This document shows, one piece after another, positions 1-9,527 of a stretch of DNA of 64,000 nt (positions are counted from its first letter, which is position 1; every line of letters starts with the position of its first letter). The stretch lies in NCBI RefSeq assembly GCF_022601875.1, contig NZ_JAKVIP010000013.1, positions 62,001 through 126,000 of the forward strand, written 5' to 3'. The translations under genes and the position numbers were made by a program. The notes under the pieces were generated by a model. That model did no database searches. It had not been told where the DNA came from and saw only the letters and a program-made list of their open reading frames with translations. The DNA is from Chryseobacterium sp. SSA4.19 (GTDB lineage: Bacteria > Bacteroidota > Bacteroidia > Flavobacteriales > Weeksellaceae).

Positions 1-764
1 ACCTTAAACTCGGAAAAGTATTGTCTGATGGTACTGTAGAGATTCCTGTAGTGGTGAATGTGTTATACAGGACTTCCACTGAAAATATTTCAGATTCCCG
101 TATAGCAGAACAGATTGCTGTTTTAAATGCAGATTATGGAGGCACTAATAGTGATGCTTCTAAAATTCCTACTGCATTTCAAGGAATCAAAGCCGGTGAC
201 GTTAAGGTAAGGTTCAGATTGGCAAATACGGTAAGAAAATCGACTACCAAAACCAGCTGGAGTACTAATGATGCGATGAAGAAAGCATCCAGCGGAGGGA
301 TTGATGCCACCAGCCCATCCAATTACCTGAATATCTGGGTCATAGGGAACATGGGACAAACATTAGGTTATGCGACGTTTCCTGAATCTTCCGGATTATG
401 GAATGACGGAGTCGTGATTGCAGCTCCATATTTCGGGAAAACAGGCGCTTCATCTCCTTTCAACCAGGGAAGAACAGCTACCCATGAAGTAGGGCACTAT
501 CTGAACCTTAGACATATCTGGGGAGATGCCAACTGCGGAAATGACCTGGTATCGGATACCCCTACCCAAACTTCAGCCAATTACGGAAAACCAACCTATC
601 CGCTTTATAACACCTGCAGTGGCGTGCAGAGATCCGTTATGTTCATGAATTATATGGATTATGTAGATGATGCTGCCATGTTTATGTTCTCTGCAGGACA
701 AAAAACAAGAATGCAGTCTGTCGTAGCTTCATCGGGTGCCAGATCAGGACTAAGAATTTATTAA
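1..764 (+). CDS. M43-family (cytophagalysin-type) zinc metalloprotease, 5' end outside window
   Basis: Secreted-type metzincin protease that probably degrades extracellular protein. The frame is open to the left edge with no stop, so the true start and any signal peptide lie upstream; the TTG at 21 is only the first start-like codon. The zinc site is HEVGHYLNLRH (HExxHxxxxxH) followed by IWGD, and the Met-turn is in NYMDYVDD, both usual for M43B pappalysin/cytophagalysin proteins of Bacteroidetes. Cysteines after the zinc site (NCGND, NTCSG) suggest the family's disulfides. The protein ends soon after the catalytic domain (SGLRIY), so no C-terminal type IX sorting domain is present. A strong hairpin terminator follows and separates it from the convergent M1 peptidase gene. 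Family call is firm; substrate unknown. Confidence 0.9.
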   Translation, partial: LKLGKVLSDGTVEIPVVVNVLYRTSTENISDSRIAEQIAVLNADYGGTNSDASKIPTAFQGIKAGDVKVRFRLANTVRKSTTKTSWSTNDAMKKASSGGIDATSPSNYLNIWVIGNMGQTLGYATFPESSGLWNDGVVIAAPYFGKTGASSPFNQGRTATHEVGHYLNLRHIWGDANCGNDLVSDTPTQTSANYGKPTYPLYNTCSGVQRSVMFMNYMDYVDDAAMFMFSAGQKTRMQSVVASSGARSGLRIY

Positions 765-790
765 TCTTTTCATTTTTATAATTAAAATTG

Positions 791-821
791 CGGCTGTTTC
801 AAAATTGAAACAGCCGTTTTT
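791..821. terminator. Bidirectional terminator between M43 and M1 genes
   Basis: A perfect 12-bp stem (791-802 with 805-816), a two-base loop and five T on the plus side, with A-rich sequence on the other side. It sits between convergent stop codons, so it can serve both genes. Confidence 0.85.
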
Positions 822-823
822 AA

Positions 824-2686
824 TTAAAGGATTTTCTTATTGTCTGCCGGAGTATAATCCATAAAAAGGCCGCCGTCAAGATTCACAGACTTTACTTTTT
901 TCCTGATCGGGACCGTCAGCATGGCTTGCTTCTGATCTTTTTCCCAGACAGATGGTGAAAAATGCAGTTTTTCAGTTGCTCCGTCGTCATAAGTAATTTC
1001 TGCATCGAAAGGAATAGCAAAACCTCCCACATTATCAATGTGCACGGTAAGAAGATCATTCATCTGGGAAGTGCCTGAAATTTTAAGGTCAATATAATTA
1101 TTGGTATAAAACCAATTATTAAAGAACCAATTCAAATCTTTTCCCGATCCTGTATTCATGGAATTAAAATAATCCCAGGGCACAGGATGCTTTCCATTCC
1201 AGTTATTCATATAATAATGCAGTGCTTTTTTAAACAGCTCATCTCCCAGATAATCTTTTAAAGCCAGATATGACAACGAAGATTTCACATAAGAATTGTT
1301 ACCGTATCCTGCTCCGCTCACCTGGGTACTCATGGTAATGATCGGCTGGTCCTGCTCTGCAGAAGGATCATTGATCCATCTTTTCACTCTGAAATTCTGA
1401 TAAAATTCTTTTGCTTTTGCCTCGCCGTTTTCATCAATTCCGATCAGATATTCCAGCGTAGTCGCCCAGCCTTCGTCCATAAAAGCATATCTTGTTTCAT
1501 TGATTCCCATATAGAAAGGGAAATAAGTATGTGCAATTTCGTGATCTGCCGTAAGTCTCGAATCCTGAAAGTCATCAGGAATACTGGTATCATTGATCAT
1601 CATCGGATATTCCATATCTGCATATCCCTGAATAGCCGTCATTACATTGTATGGATACTCCACGCCGGGCCAGTTTTTAGAAAACCAATCCAGATTATAC
1701 CGCATCCACTCTACATAATGTTCAAAATCTTTGGCTCCGGCTTTATATCCGGCCTGAACGCTTGCTCTTTTGGTCTTGAGCTGTACACTTGCTGCATCCC
1801 ACACATAATGATTGCTCAAAGCAAAACAAAAATCGGTAATATGGCTGGCTTTGAATTTCCATACATTCCATTTATTTTGTTTCGTCACCTTTCCTGACTT
1901 CATTTCATGCTCAGAAGCCACATGAATAACTTTATCGCTTTTTAATGAAGCTTTATATCTTTTTAAAAATTCAGGCTGAAGTACGGCATCAGGATTCAGG
2001 AAATCTCCTGTCGACCAGACAACATAATTTTTCGGAGCGGTAATGGCAAAATTATAATCATTAAAGTCATTATAAAATTCCTGCCGGTCCGAATGAGGGA
2101 TCATATCCCAGCCGTTGTAATCATCATATACTGAAATTCTCGGGAATGAATATGCAACAAAAAAGGTTTCAGGATCGATCTGTCCTTCGCGCCCGCTTTG
2201 TACGGAAAGCGGATATTCCCATTCTATTTTGACTTCCGCTTTTGTCTTGGATTTTAAAGCGGTATTAAGCTTTACTTTTTCTACGGTTCCCCAATCATCC
2301 GTATTTACTGTATATTTTTCACCATTCACAATGAACGATTTAATATGTAAACCTGATGACAAAAAATCTTTTGAGACCATTCCTGATCTCGGAGCCTGCG
2401 GCTTATGCAGATTGTTGACAAACCTGATTGCCAGTTCATTCAGGTTGTCAGGGCTGTTATTGCTGTATATGATCGTTTCTTTTCCTGAAACGGTTTTTGA
2501 AGCAGCATCGACCTTTACCTCAACATTATAAATCCCTTTATTCTGCCAATATTTTTTTCCCGGTGTTCCTGACAGGTCGCGTGTTCCGTTTTCATATGCT
2601 TTTTTGATATTTCTGGGCATATACAGTTCCTGAGCGAACGAATGCCATGAAGTAAAGAGCAATAAACCCAAAGCCAATTTTCTCAT
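824..2686 (-). CDS. M1-family zinc metallopeptidase, secreted
   Basis: Probable exported aminopeptidase of the gluzincin M1 family, 620 residues. The N-terminus is a signal peptide ending near SFAQ. The zinc site is HEIAH at residues 382-386 with the third ligand Glu405 in MDEGW, exactly the HExxH-x18-E spacing of M1. A GxMEN-like motif (ADMEYP) precedes it. The C-terminal part looks like the beta-sandwich and short helical tail seen in Bacteroidetes M1 proteins. It resembles the second M1 protein at 3775-5973 throughout (both begin the mature part with a PGKKYWQN / PGHAYWQN type segment), so the two are paralogues flanking an EEP-family gene. Substrate preference cannot be read from sequence. 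Confidence 0.9.
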   Translation of the reverse strand: MRKLALGLLLFTSWHSFAQELYMPRNIKKAYENGTRDLSGTPGKKYWQNKGIYNVEVKVDAASKTVSGKETIIYSNNSPDNLNELAIRFVNNLHKPQAPRSGMVSKDFLSSGLHIKSFIVNGEKYTVNTDDWGTVEKVKLNTALKSKTKAEVKIEWEYPLSVQSGREGQIDPETFFVAYSFPRISVYDDYNGWDMIPHSDRQEFYNDFNDYNFAITAPKNYVVWSTGDFLNPDAVLQPEFLKRYKASLKSDKVIHVASEHEMKSGKVTKQNKWNVWKFKASHITDFCFALSNHYVWDAASVQLKTKRASVQAGYKAGAKDFEHYVEWMRYNLDWFSKNWPGVEYPYNVMTAIQGYADMEYPMMINDTSIPDDFQDSRLTADHEIAHTYFPFYMGINETRYAFMDEGWATTLEYLIGIDENGEAKAKEFYQNFRVKRWINDPSAEQDQPIITMSTQVSGAGYGNNSYVKSSLSYLALKDYLGDELFKKALHYYMNNWNGKHPVPWDYFNSMNTGSGKDLNWFFNNWFYTNNYIDLKISGTSQMNDLLTVHIDNVGGFAIPFDAEITYDDGATEKLHFSPSVWEKDQKQAMLTVPIRKKVKSVNLDGGLFMDYTPADNKKIL

Positions 2687-2799
2687 TGAAATCTTTGTTA
2701 TAATATGTATTTAATTTAACATAAAAATAAGAAAAAAACGGCAATGCAATAACGGCCGCTTTCAATTTTTATCTTGTCTAATTTAAGAAAACAATATGG

Positions 2800-3633
2800 T
2801 TAGTTTTTAAGTTGAAGTTCTGCCAAAACCGGAAAATGATCCGACGGATACAGCAGGTTCTCACGCCTGTCATTAATGTGCCTGTGAGACTTAATGGTAA
2901 ATCCTTTCGTAAAAATATAATCAATCCGGTCTTTTGGAATTTCATTGATATTGAAACCGGTGAATGTTCCTTTTGGACCGTAATGTTTGGTTTCCGAATG
3001 GTAAAATGTATCCTGTAGATTTTGCGACATGATTTTAATAGGTTCTGAATCTTCAGTTAAATTAAAATCGCCGCTTACGGTTACCGGCAGATTCTTAGGA
3101 TTGATTTCTCTGATTTTTTTTAAAATCAGTTCTGAAGATTTTACCCGGGCCATCTTTCCGATGTGATCAAAATGAAGATTCAGCGCCATGAATTCTTTTT
3201 TTGATTTTTTATCTTTAAAAACGGCATAGGTGCAGATTCTGTTTAAAGCGGCATCCCAGCCTCTTGAAGGTTTTTCAGGGGTTTCCGAAAGCCAGAATGT
3301 TCCTGATTTCATCACCTGAAGCCTGTGTATGTCATAAAATATCGCTGAAAACTCTCCTTTTTCTTCACCATCATCTCTGCCGACACCGATGTAATCGTAA
3401 TTTTTCAATCCGTTTTTAAGATCTTTCATCTGCTCAGGAAGTGCTTCCTGAACGCCAAAATAATCCGGGTGATAATACGTGAGCAAATCTGCAACATCCT
3501 GTTTTCTGTTTGTCCAGGAATTTTCCTTGTCAGAATCTACATTCAGCCTGATATTGAAACTCATTACCTTTAAGTCCTGTGAAAAATTCAATACAGAAAA
3601 CATCAGGAATACAATTGAACATCTCAAATTCAT
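2800..3633 (-). CDS. Endonuclease/exonuclease/phosphatase (EEP) family protein, exported
   Basis: A 277-residue EEP-superfamily protein, a metal-dependent phosphodiesterase or phosphatase fold. It has a short signal peptide (ending near NFSQ). Conserved EEP elements are visible in order: VMSFNIR at the first strand, the metal-binding Glu in VQEAL, HFDH in the middle, SGDFNL, and the C-terminal SDHFPV with the catalytic His. The closest described group is secreted Bacteroidetes EEP proteins that may act on nucleic acid, sphingolipid or inositol phosphates; the sequence does not decide between these. It lies between two M1 peptidase genes on the same strand, with gaps over 100 bases, so it is probably transcribed separately. 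Confidence 0.85.
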   Translation of the reverse strand: MNLRCSIVFLMFSVLNFSQDLKVMSFNIRLNVDSDKENSWTNRKQDVADLLTYYHPDYFGVQEALPEQMKDLKNGLKNYDYIGVGRDDGEEKGEFSAIFYDIHRLQVMKSGTFWLSETPEKPSRGWDAALNRICTYAVFKDKKSKKEFMALNLHFDHIGKMARVKSSELILKKIREINPKNLPVTVSGDFNLTEDSEPIKIMSQNLQDTFYHSETKHYGPKGTFTGFNINEIPKDRIDYIFTKGFTIKSHRHINDRRENLLYPSDHFPVLAELQLKN

Positions 3634-3728
3634 ACTCTTTATTTTAATTAATAAGAAAGCAAAAATAAGGCTTCTGCATCAGAGGATCATAATGAATATG
3701 CCGTTTATTATTAAGTTAAGTTCATAAT

Positions 3729-3751
3729 AAACTCCGGAATTTCTGGAGTTT
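3729..3751 (-). terminator. Possible terminator of the second M1 gene
   Basis: A 10-bp arm pair (3729-3738 with 3742-3751, including a G-T pair) lies 24 bases after the M1 stop codon. On the minus strand it is followed only by TTATTA, so the U-tract is weak. Confidence 0.4.
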
Positions 3752-3774
3752 TCAGTAATTATCTCAAAGAAAAT

Positions 3775-5973
3775 CTATTCTCTGGTAAATTTAAACGATC
3801 TTCCTCCCTGCATAAAAGTAATGGTTTTTTTATCCTGGCTGAAGGTCATTGAAATCTGTGCCTGGTCGAACGTAAAAGTATTGTTTCCGTTATATTCCAA
3901 AGGAAATTCGGGCTGCCCCGTTCCCTGTCCGAAAAGCTGATTATTCCTTTCTGAAAAAGTGATTTTCAAAGGAATTTCCTTACTGGCGAATGTTCCTGTG
4001 AAATCTTTGGCATTAATTTTCTCTACGGGTTTTGCATCTGCAGAAGTCCATTTATTGTTCTGGATATTGACATCCGGAATCTGCGAATCAGGATCAAGCT
4101 TCACCTGCTCAATCTCTTTGGCAGAATCGATTTTGAATGTCCATTCCGTATTTCTTTTCCAGATTTCGATCGGAAGTTTTACAACCTGTTCTGTACCATC
4201 TCTGAATTTTATCTGAACCGTAGTAGGCATAGGCAGCTGGCCGATATTTTCAACCGTAATCTGAGCTCCGTTTTTAAAATCTCCATTGACATATTTTACA
4301 TTTTTCACAGCCTGGTCGATCTTCCATTTATTGATAAACCATCCTCTCCAGAACCAGTTCAGTTCTTCTCCGGAAACATTCTCCATGGTATGGAAGAAAT
4401 CCCAGGGAGTAGGATGCCTGAAGGCCCAGCGCTGAATATAGGTTCTGAATGCTTTATCAAATTTCTCCGGTCCTAAAATAGATTCTCTCAACATTCCAAG
4501 CCCAAGCCCCGGTTTATAATAGGCCAGAATCCCGATGCTGCTTTCCTTCATATTGTCCGGGCCGACCATGATCGGCTCAAAGCCGTCGTTCATCAGAAAA
4601 GCTCCGGTCTGCGCTATATTTTTCTTCCGGTAATATTCTCCTTTGTTAAATGCTTCTGTTGAAAGTTCATTGATAAAAGTATTAAACCCTTCATCCATCC
4701 ATGCGAAAAGCCTTTCATTAGACCCTACGATCATCGGGAACCAATTGTGTCCGAATTCGTGATCTGTAACACCCCAAAGTTCTTCGCCTTTAGAAGTCAT
4801 ATGGCAGAAGACAATTCCCGGATATTCCATTCCGCCTTCGTTACCGGCAACATTGGTCGCCGCGGGATAGGTATATTCATACCATTTCGACGAGTAATGT
4901 TCGATGGCTGCTTTTGTATATTCTGTTGATCTTCCCCAGGCTTTTTCCCCCGCACTCTCTGCAGGATAAGCTGAAACTGCCAATGATTTTTTTCCGCTCG
5001 GGAGATTAATTTTTGCAGCATCCAGTATAAATGCTGCTGAAGACGCCCAGGCAAAGTCCCTTGCCTGAGTAATCTTAAACTTCCATGTCTTTGTTCCTGA
5101 CTGCTGATTTTTGCCTATTTCAGATTCAGAACGGATCATGACTGTTTTATCACTTTTTTTCGCCTGTTCCCAACGGTTATTTTCTTCTTTGGTATACACT
5201 TCTTTTGCATTGAGCAATTCTCCTGAAGCCACCACATAATGGCTGGCCGGAACTGTGATGTTTGCCGTGATATTTCCATATTCCAGGTAAAATTCAGAAG
5301 CGCCCAGATAGGGCATCGTATTCCATCCCGATACATCATCATATACACACATTCTGGGATACCATTGCGCTATCGTGAAAATTTTCCCGTTTTTTGTATC
5401 TTCTATTCCCATCCTGTCGGAACCGTATTTCGGGGAAAGAAACGAATATTCTATTTTAATTTTCGTCACGCCGCCCTGCGCTTTCAGCTCAGAAGGAAGA
5501 TCGATCTGCATTCGGGTATCAGTAATGGTATATTTAGCTTCTTTACCGTCAAGCTTAACTGATTTTATCTTATATCCGCCTTCGAATTCCTCTCCATGTG
5601 ATCCGTTACGGCTACCGGACATGGGAACTACAGCATTTCCTCTTGAATCTTTTTCAAATAAGTTCTGATCCAACTGCAGCCATAAAAATCCCAGCTGATC
5701 GGGACTGTGGTTTGTATATGTGATTTCAGTGGTTCCTGTAATTTCATTTTTAGCCTCATTGAGGCTTACATTCAGATTATAATCTGCAGAATTCTGCCAG
5801 TACGCATGTCCCGGCTGGCCGCTTGCGGAACGTGTAGCTGTGCCGGTCTGGGTATAAAAAAATGGCTTAAAAGCTTCTACATAATCATATTTAGGAGCTT
5901 CCTGTGCATATGCGGCCTGTGAAAAAAACATTACGGCACATGCTGAGACAAGGATTGGGAATTTAAATTTCAT
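3775..5973 (-). CDS. M1-family zinc metallopeptidase with extra C-terminal domain
   Basis: Exported M1 peptidase, 732 residues, with a signal peptide (cleavage probably after AYA). The catalytic site is HEFGH at 405-409 with Glu428 in MDEGFNT, and GGMEYPG is the exopeptidase-type motif. It is about 110 residues longer than its paralogue at 824-2686. The extra C-terminal segment (roughly residues 645-732, starting [11 protein letters not shown]) reads as a small beta-rich domain resembling the DUF3471/lipocalin-like tails found on other Bacteroidetes hydrolases. It probably trims peptides in the periplasm or outside the cell. The function of the tail is not known to me. Confidence 0.9.
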   Translation of the reverse strand: MKFKFPILVSACAVMFFSQAAYAQEAPKYDYVEAFKPFFYTQTGTATRSASGQPGHAYWQNSADYNLNVSLNEAKNEITGTTEITYTNHSPDQLGFLWLQLDQNLFEKDSRGNAVVPMSGSRNGSHGEEFEGGYKIKSVKLDGKEAKYTITDTRMQIDLPSELKAQGGVTKIKIEYSFLSPKYGSDRMGIEDTKNGKIFTIAQWYPRMCVYDDVSGWNTMPYLGASEFYLEYGNITANITVPASHYVVASGELLNAKEVYTKEENNRWEQAKKSDKTVMIRSESEIGKNQQSGTKTWKFKITQARDFAWASSAAFILDAAKINLPSGKKSLAVSAYPAESAGEKAWGRSTEYTKAAIEHYSSKWYEYTYPAATNVAGNEGGMEYPGIVFCHMTSKGEELWGVTDHEFGHNWFPMIVGSNERLFAWMDEGFNTFINELSTEAFNKGEYYRKKNIAQTGAFLMNDGFEPIMVGPDNMKESSIGILAYYKPGLGLGMLRESILGPEKFDKAFRTYIQRWAFRHPTPWDFFHTMENVSGEELNWFWRGWFINKWKIDQAVKNVKYVNGDFKNGAQITVENIGQLPMPTTVQIKFRDGTEQVVKLPIEIWKRNTEWTFKIDSAKEIEQVKLDPDSQIPDVNIQNNKWTSADAKPVEKINAKDFTGTFASKEIPLKITFSERNNQLFGQGTGQPEFPLEYNGNNTFTFDQAQISMTFSQDKKTITFMQGGRSFKFTRE

Positions 5974-6055
5974 TAAAATTATTTTATATTTGTGTCATAG
6001 CTGAAGAGGCTACCGCAATCAGTACATCACGGCAGCTTTAATGGTATAAAAAGAA

Positions 6056-6937
6056 TCAGTTTGATTTTTTCGCTTTAATCATGGTTTCCAGTGCATCCCA
6101 CATTTCCTGCGGAATATCTTCCAGCATATTAAATTCGCCGGCTCCCTGTAACCATTCCCCGCCATCAATCGTTACAACTTCACCATTGACGAAGGATGAA
6201 AAATCTGAAACCAGATACGCAGCAAGATTGGCCAGTTCCTGATGTTCCCCGACTCTTTTGAGCGGATTTTTTTTAGCTAAATCGAACTGGTCTTTCATAT
6301 CTCCGGGAAGCAATCTGTCCCATGCTCCTTTTGTAGGGAAAGGCCCCGGTGCAATGGCATTAAAACGGATATTGTATTTTCCCCATTCCACAGCCAGAGA
6401 TCTTGTCATAGCCAGAACTCCCGCCTTGGCACATGCTGACGGAACTACATATGCAGAACCTGTCCAGGCATAGGTAGTAACAATATTTAAAACGGTTCCG
6501 GGAGTTTTTGAATCGATCCAGTGTTTCCCAATGGAAAGCGTACAGTTTTTAGTTCCTTTCAGTACAATATCCAAAATGGAATCAAATGCAGAATGCGTTA
6601 ACCGTTCTGTCGGTGAAATGAAGTTTCCTGCTGCATTATTTAAAAGAATATCAATTTTTCCGAATTCCTTTAAAGTGGCTTCCTTCATGGCTTCCACTTC
6701 ATCCCAGTTTCTTACGTCACATGCCACACAAAGAACTTTTCCACCGGTCTGTTCTTCCAGTTCTTTCGCAGTTCCCTGTAATTTATCCAGATTCCTGGAG
6801 GTAATTACTACTTTTGCTCCCAATTCCAGGAAATATCGGGTCATGGCTTTTCCCAAACCGCTTCCTCCTCCTGTAACAATTGCTACTTTATCTTTAAGTG
6901 CGTCTTCTCGCAGCATTGGCTGTGTATATACATTCAT
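6056..6937 (-). CDS. SDR-family oxidoreductase, 2,4-dienoyl-CoA reductase-like
   Basis: Classical short-chain dehydrogenase/reductase of 293 residues. The Rossmann motif TGGGSGLGKAM lies near the N-terminus, NNAAGNF is the stabilising NNAG-type motif, and GEVVTIDGG closes the fold. The usual catalytic Tyr of YxxxK is absent: the site reads PSACAKAG, with Ser where Tyr is expected and the Lys kept. Mammalian DECR-type 2,4-dienoyl-CoA reductases also lack that Tyr, and the NFISPTERLT stretch fits them. I therefore infer NADPH-dependent reduction of dienoyl-CoA in unsaturated fatty-acid beta-oxidation. General SDR identity is certain; the exact substrate is an inference. Confidence 0.85.
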   Translation of the reverse strand: MNVYTQPMLREDALKDKVAIVTGGGSGLGKAMTRYFLELGAKVVITSRNLDKLQGTAKELEEQTGGKVLCVACDVRNWDEVEAMKEATLKEFGKIDILLNNAAGNFISPTERLTHSAFDSILDIVLKGTKNCTLSIGKHWIDSKTPGTVLNIVTTYAWTGSAYVVPSACAKAGVLAMTRSLAVEWGKYNIRFNAIAPGPFPTKGAWDRLLPGDMKDQFDLAKKNPLKRVGEHQELANLAAYLVSDFSSFVNGEVVTIDGGEWLQGAGEFNMLEDIPQEMWDALETMIKAKKSN

Positions 6938-7022
6938 ACTATTATTGTTTTAGTAAAAATAGGGTTTTTAGTTATTCAGAAAGTTATAAATCATATGTAT
7001 AAAATAAAAAATTGGGTTATCA

Positions 7023-7059
7023 TTTTGGGTTTCGGCGGCGAAGTCGCCGAAACCCAAAA
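7023..7059. repeat. 17-bp-stem palindrome in divergent spacer
   Basis: The arms 7023-7039 and 7043-7059 pair along 17 bp with one G-T wobble and a three-base GAA loop. The inner half is GC-rich (core TTCGGCGG) in an AT-rich spacer. It lies between divergent genes (SDR leftward, GH92 rightward), so it is not placed as a terminator. A similar structure occurs at 47484-47520. It could be a small interspersed palindromic repeat or a binding site. Confidence 0.6.
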
Positions 7060-7122
7060 CGAAAATAAACAGGAATGCATTTTAAATTTAACTAAATTTA
7101 AGACTTAAAAAATTGATCATTC

Positions 7123-9420
7123 ATGAAAAGGCCTTCAATTCCTGTATTTATATTTCTTTTATTTTTAAGTGTGTATGGAAAAGCCCAGCGCTTTGAAAAA
7201 CTCTGTCAATATGTAAATCCGTTAATCGGCACTGAAAAAATGGGACATACGTATCCCGGAGCAACGGTTCCTTTTGGAGCTGTACAGCTAAGTCCGGAAA
7301 CCGATACGATTTCTTATGAAATGAACGGAAAATACAATGGTGAGGTTTATAAATATTGTGCAGGTTATCGGTATGAAGATAGAACAATTGTTGGATTTAG
7401 CTCAACGCATTTCAGCGGGACAGGACATTCTGATTTGGGGGACTTCCTCATCATGCCTACGGCAGGAAAATTACAATTAAACCCCGGAACGGCAGGTCAT
7501 CCTGAAAGCGGCTACAGAAGCATGTTTTCCCATCAAAACGAAAAAGCTGAAGCCGGACATTACCAGGTAAAGCTGGACGACCACAATATCCTGGCAGAAT
7601 TAACCGCAACAACCAGGGTCGGTGTACACCGGTATACATTTCCGAAGTCGGACCAGGCACACATCATTCTGGATCTTATGTCAGGAATTTACAATTACGA
7701 CGGTAAAAATATCTGGACCTATGTACGTGTCGAGAATGGGAATACAGTTACCGGCTACCGGCAGACTAATGGCTGGGCAAGAACAAGGACAGTATATTTT
7801 GCCATGAAATTCTCGAAACCCTTCAAATCATACGGACAGAAAAGCTATGATGGGAAACAGGTATACAACGGATTCTGGAGAAAATTTGACCAAACAAAAA
7901 ACTTCCCTGAAATCGCAGGAAAAAATCTGAAAATGCATTTTGATTTTGACACCTATGAACATGAACCAATTGAAATCAAACTGGCTATTTCTCCCGTAAG
8001 CCAGGCCAATGCATTGGAAAACTTAGAACAAGAAACCGGAAATTTATCTTTTGATCAGGTTAAAGCAAAAGCCCAGGAAGACTGGGACAGGGAACTAAAT
8101 AAAATTGTTATTAAAGGCTCTGACAGCCAGAAGATAAATTTCTATACGGCGATGTATCATACTTTTATCAATCCGACAACTTACATGGATGTTAACGGAG
8201 AATATAAAGGCTTAGACCAAAACATTCACAAAGCAGAAGATTTTACGAACTACACAACATTCTCTATTTGGGACACCTATCGTTCGCTCCATCCCTTTTT
8301 TAATATCATTCAGCCGAAAAGAAATAATGACATGGTAAAATCGATGATGGCCCATTACAATCAGTTTTCGATGAAAATGTTACCGATCTGGTCCCATTAT
8401 GCCAATGATAACTGGTGCATGAGTGGCTATCACAGTGTAAGTGTGGTTGCCGATGCAATCATTAAAGGAAATTATACCGGCAATGCAAAAGAGGCATTAC
8501 TGGCCTGTATTGAAACTGCTAACAAACGTGATTATGAAGGCATCGGACAATACATAGATTCAGGCTATATTCCTGCGGAGAAAAACGGAACGTCGGTATC
8601 CAATACATTGGAATATGCCTATGATGACTGGGCAGTTGCACAGCTGGCAAAGCATTTGGGTGAAATGGAAATTTATAATCAATTCATCAAACGTTCTGAA
8701 AACTGGAAAAATAATTTTGATAAAACAATAGGGTTTATGCGGCCTCGTTTAGCAGACGGAAGTTTTAAAAAAGACTTTAATGCCTTAAGCACACATGGAC
8801 AGGGCTTTATTGAAGGGAATTCGTGGAATTACAGTTTCTTTGTTCCTCATAACCCGGACGAGCTGATCAAAATGATGGGCGGAAAGAAAAAATTTGCTTC
8901 AAAACTGGACAAATTGTTTACCATGCATTTGCCGGACGAGTTTTTTGCAGACACTGAAGACATTACGCGGGAAGGAATTATCGGTGGATATGTTCATGGG
9001 AACGAACCGGCCCATCATGTAGCCTATCTCTACAACTGGGCAGGTCAGCCCTGGAAAACCCAGTCACAGATCAGAAAAATTTTAGACATGCAGTACAAAG
9101 AAGCACCTGACGGTTTGGGTGGAAATGATGACGCAGGGCAAATGAGCGCCTGGTATATTTTAAGTTCGCTTGGTTTTTATCCGGTGGCTCCTGGCTCTGA
9201 AGATTACGCCATTGGAAGTCCGGCAATTGAAAATACTGTTTTACATTTGGAAAACGGGAAAATATTTGAAATTGAAGCCATTAATCAAAGCCCGAAAAAT
9301 GTTTATGTAGAAAAAGTTCTTTTGAATGGAAAAGAAATTAAAAACTTTATCCTAAAACATACTGATCTTATGAATGGTGGAAAATTAAGCTTTTACATGA
9401 GTTCAAAGCTTAGGAAATAG
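7123..9420 (+). CDS. GH92-family glycoside hydrolase (putative alpha-mannosidase)
   Basis: Secreted or periplasmic glycoside hydrolase of 765 residues, near the usual GH92 length. It has a signal peptide ending near YGKAQ with no lipobox. The mature protein opens with YVNPLIGTE and YPGATVPFGAVQLSP, the family's N-terminal signature. The C-terminal catalytic region contains GGNDDAGQMSAWYI and GFYPVAPG, also typical. GH92 enzymes are calcium-dependent exo-alpha-mannosidases that remove mannose from N-glycans or fungal mannan. No SusC/SusD pair is nearby, so this is not part of a classical polysaccharide utilisation locus in this window. Linkage specificity is not readable. Confidence 0.92.
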   Translation: MKRPSIPVFIFLLFLSVYGKAQRFEKLCQYVNPLIGTEKMGHTYPGATVPFGAVQLSPETDTISYEMNGKYNGEVYKYCAGYRYEDRTIVGFSSTHFSGTGHSDLGDFLIMPTAGKLQLNPGTAGHPESGYRSMFSHQNEKAEAGHYQVKLDDHNILAELTATTRVGVHRYTFPKSDQAHIILDLMSGIYNYDGKNIWTYVRVENGNTVTGYRQTNGWARTRTVYFAMKFSKPFKSYGQKSYDGKQVYNGFWRKFDQTKNFPEIAGKNLKMHFDFDTYEHEPIEIKLAISPVSQANALENLEQETGNLSFDQVKAKAQEDWDRELNKIVIKGSDSQKINFYTAMYHTFINPTTYMDVNGEYKGLDQNIHKAEDFTNYTTFSIWDTYRSLHPFFNIIQPKRNNDMVKSMMAHYNQFSMKMLPIWSHYANDNWCMSGYHSVSVVADAIIKGNYTGNAKEALLACIETANKRDYEGIGQYIDSGYIPAEKNGTSVSNTLEYAYDDWAVAQLAKHLGEMEIYNQFIKRSENWKNNFDKTIGFMRPRLADGSFKKDFNALSTHGQGFIEGNSWNYSFFVPHNPDELIKMMGGKKKFASKLDKLFTMHLPDEFFADTEDITREGIIGGYVHGNEPAHHVAYLYNWAGQPWKTQSQIRKILDMQYKEAPDGLGGNDDAGQMSAWYILSSLGFYPVAPGSEDYAIGSPAIENTVLHLENGKIFEIEAINQSPKNVYVEKVLLNGKEIKNFILKHTDLMNGGKLSFYMSSKLRK

Positions 9421-9442
9421 ATATTAAAAACAGCAATCCGTA

Positions 9443-9473
9443 TTTTGCATACGACAATCTTTGTTTTGCATAC
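9443..9473. promoter_or_regulatory. Direct repeat pair, candidate AraC-type operator
   Basis: The ten bases TTTTGCATAC occur twice (9443-9452 and 9464-9473), 21 bases apart centre to centre, which is two helical turns. The pair lies 55 bases upstream of the aldo/keto reductase. AraC-family proteins often bind such same-face direct half-sites, and one is encoded just downstream at 10787. Assignment to that regulator is inference. Confidence 0.5.
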
Positions 9474-9527
9474 ACCCGGTTTTTAAATTCTTCTGAATTT
9501 TGACTTATTAAAATCAATACTAAAAAG

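Noticed and set aside
1529..1897. 122-codon plus frame inside the first M1 peptidase gene
   Set aside because: The minus strand carries the HExxH site here; the plus frame has a Cys/His/Ile-rich sequence without pattern.
7023..7059. Palindrome as a rho-independent terminator
   Set aside because: It lies upstream of both flanking genes and has no adjacent T-run on either strand.
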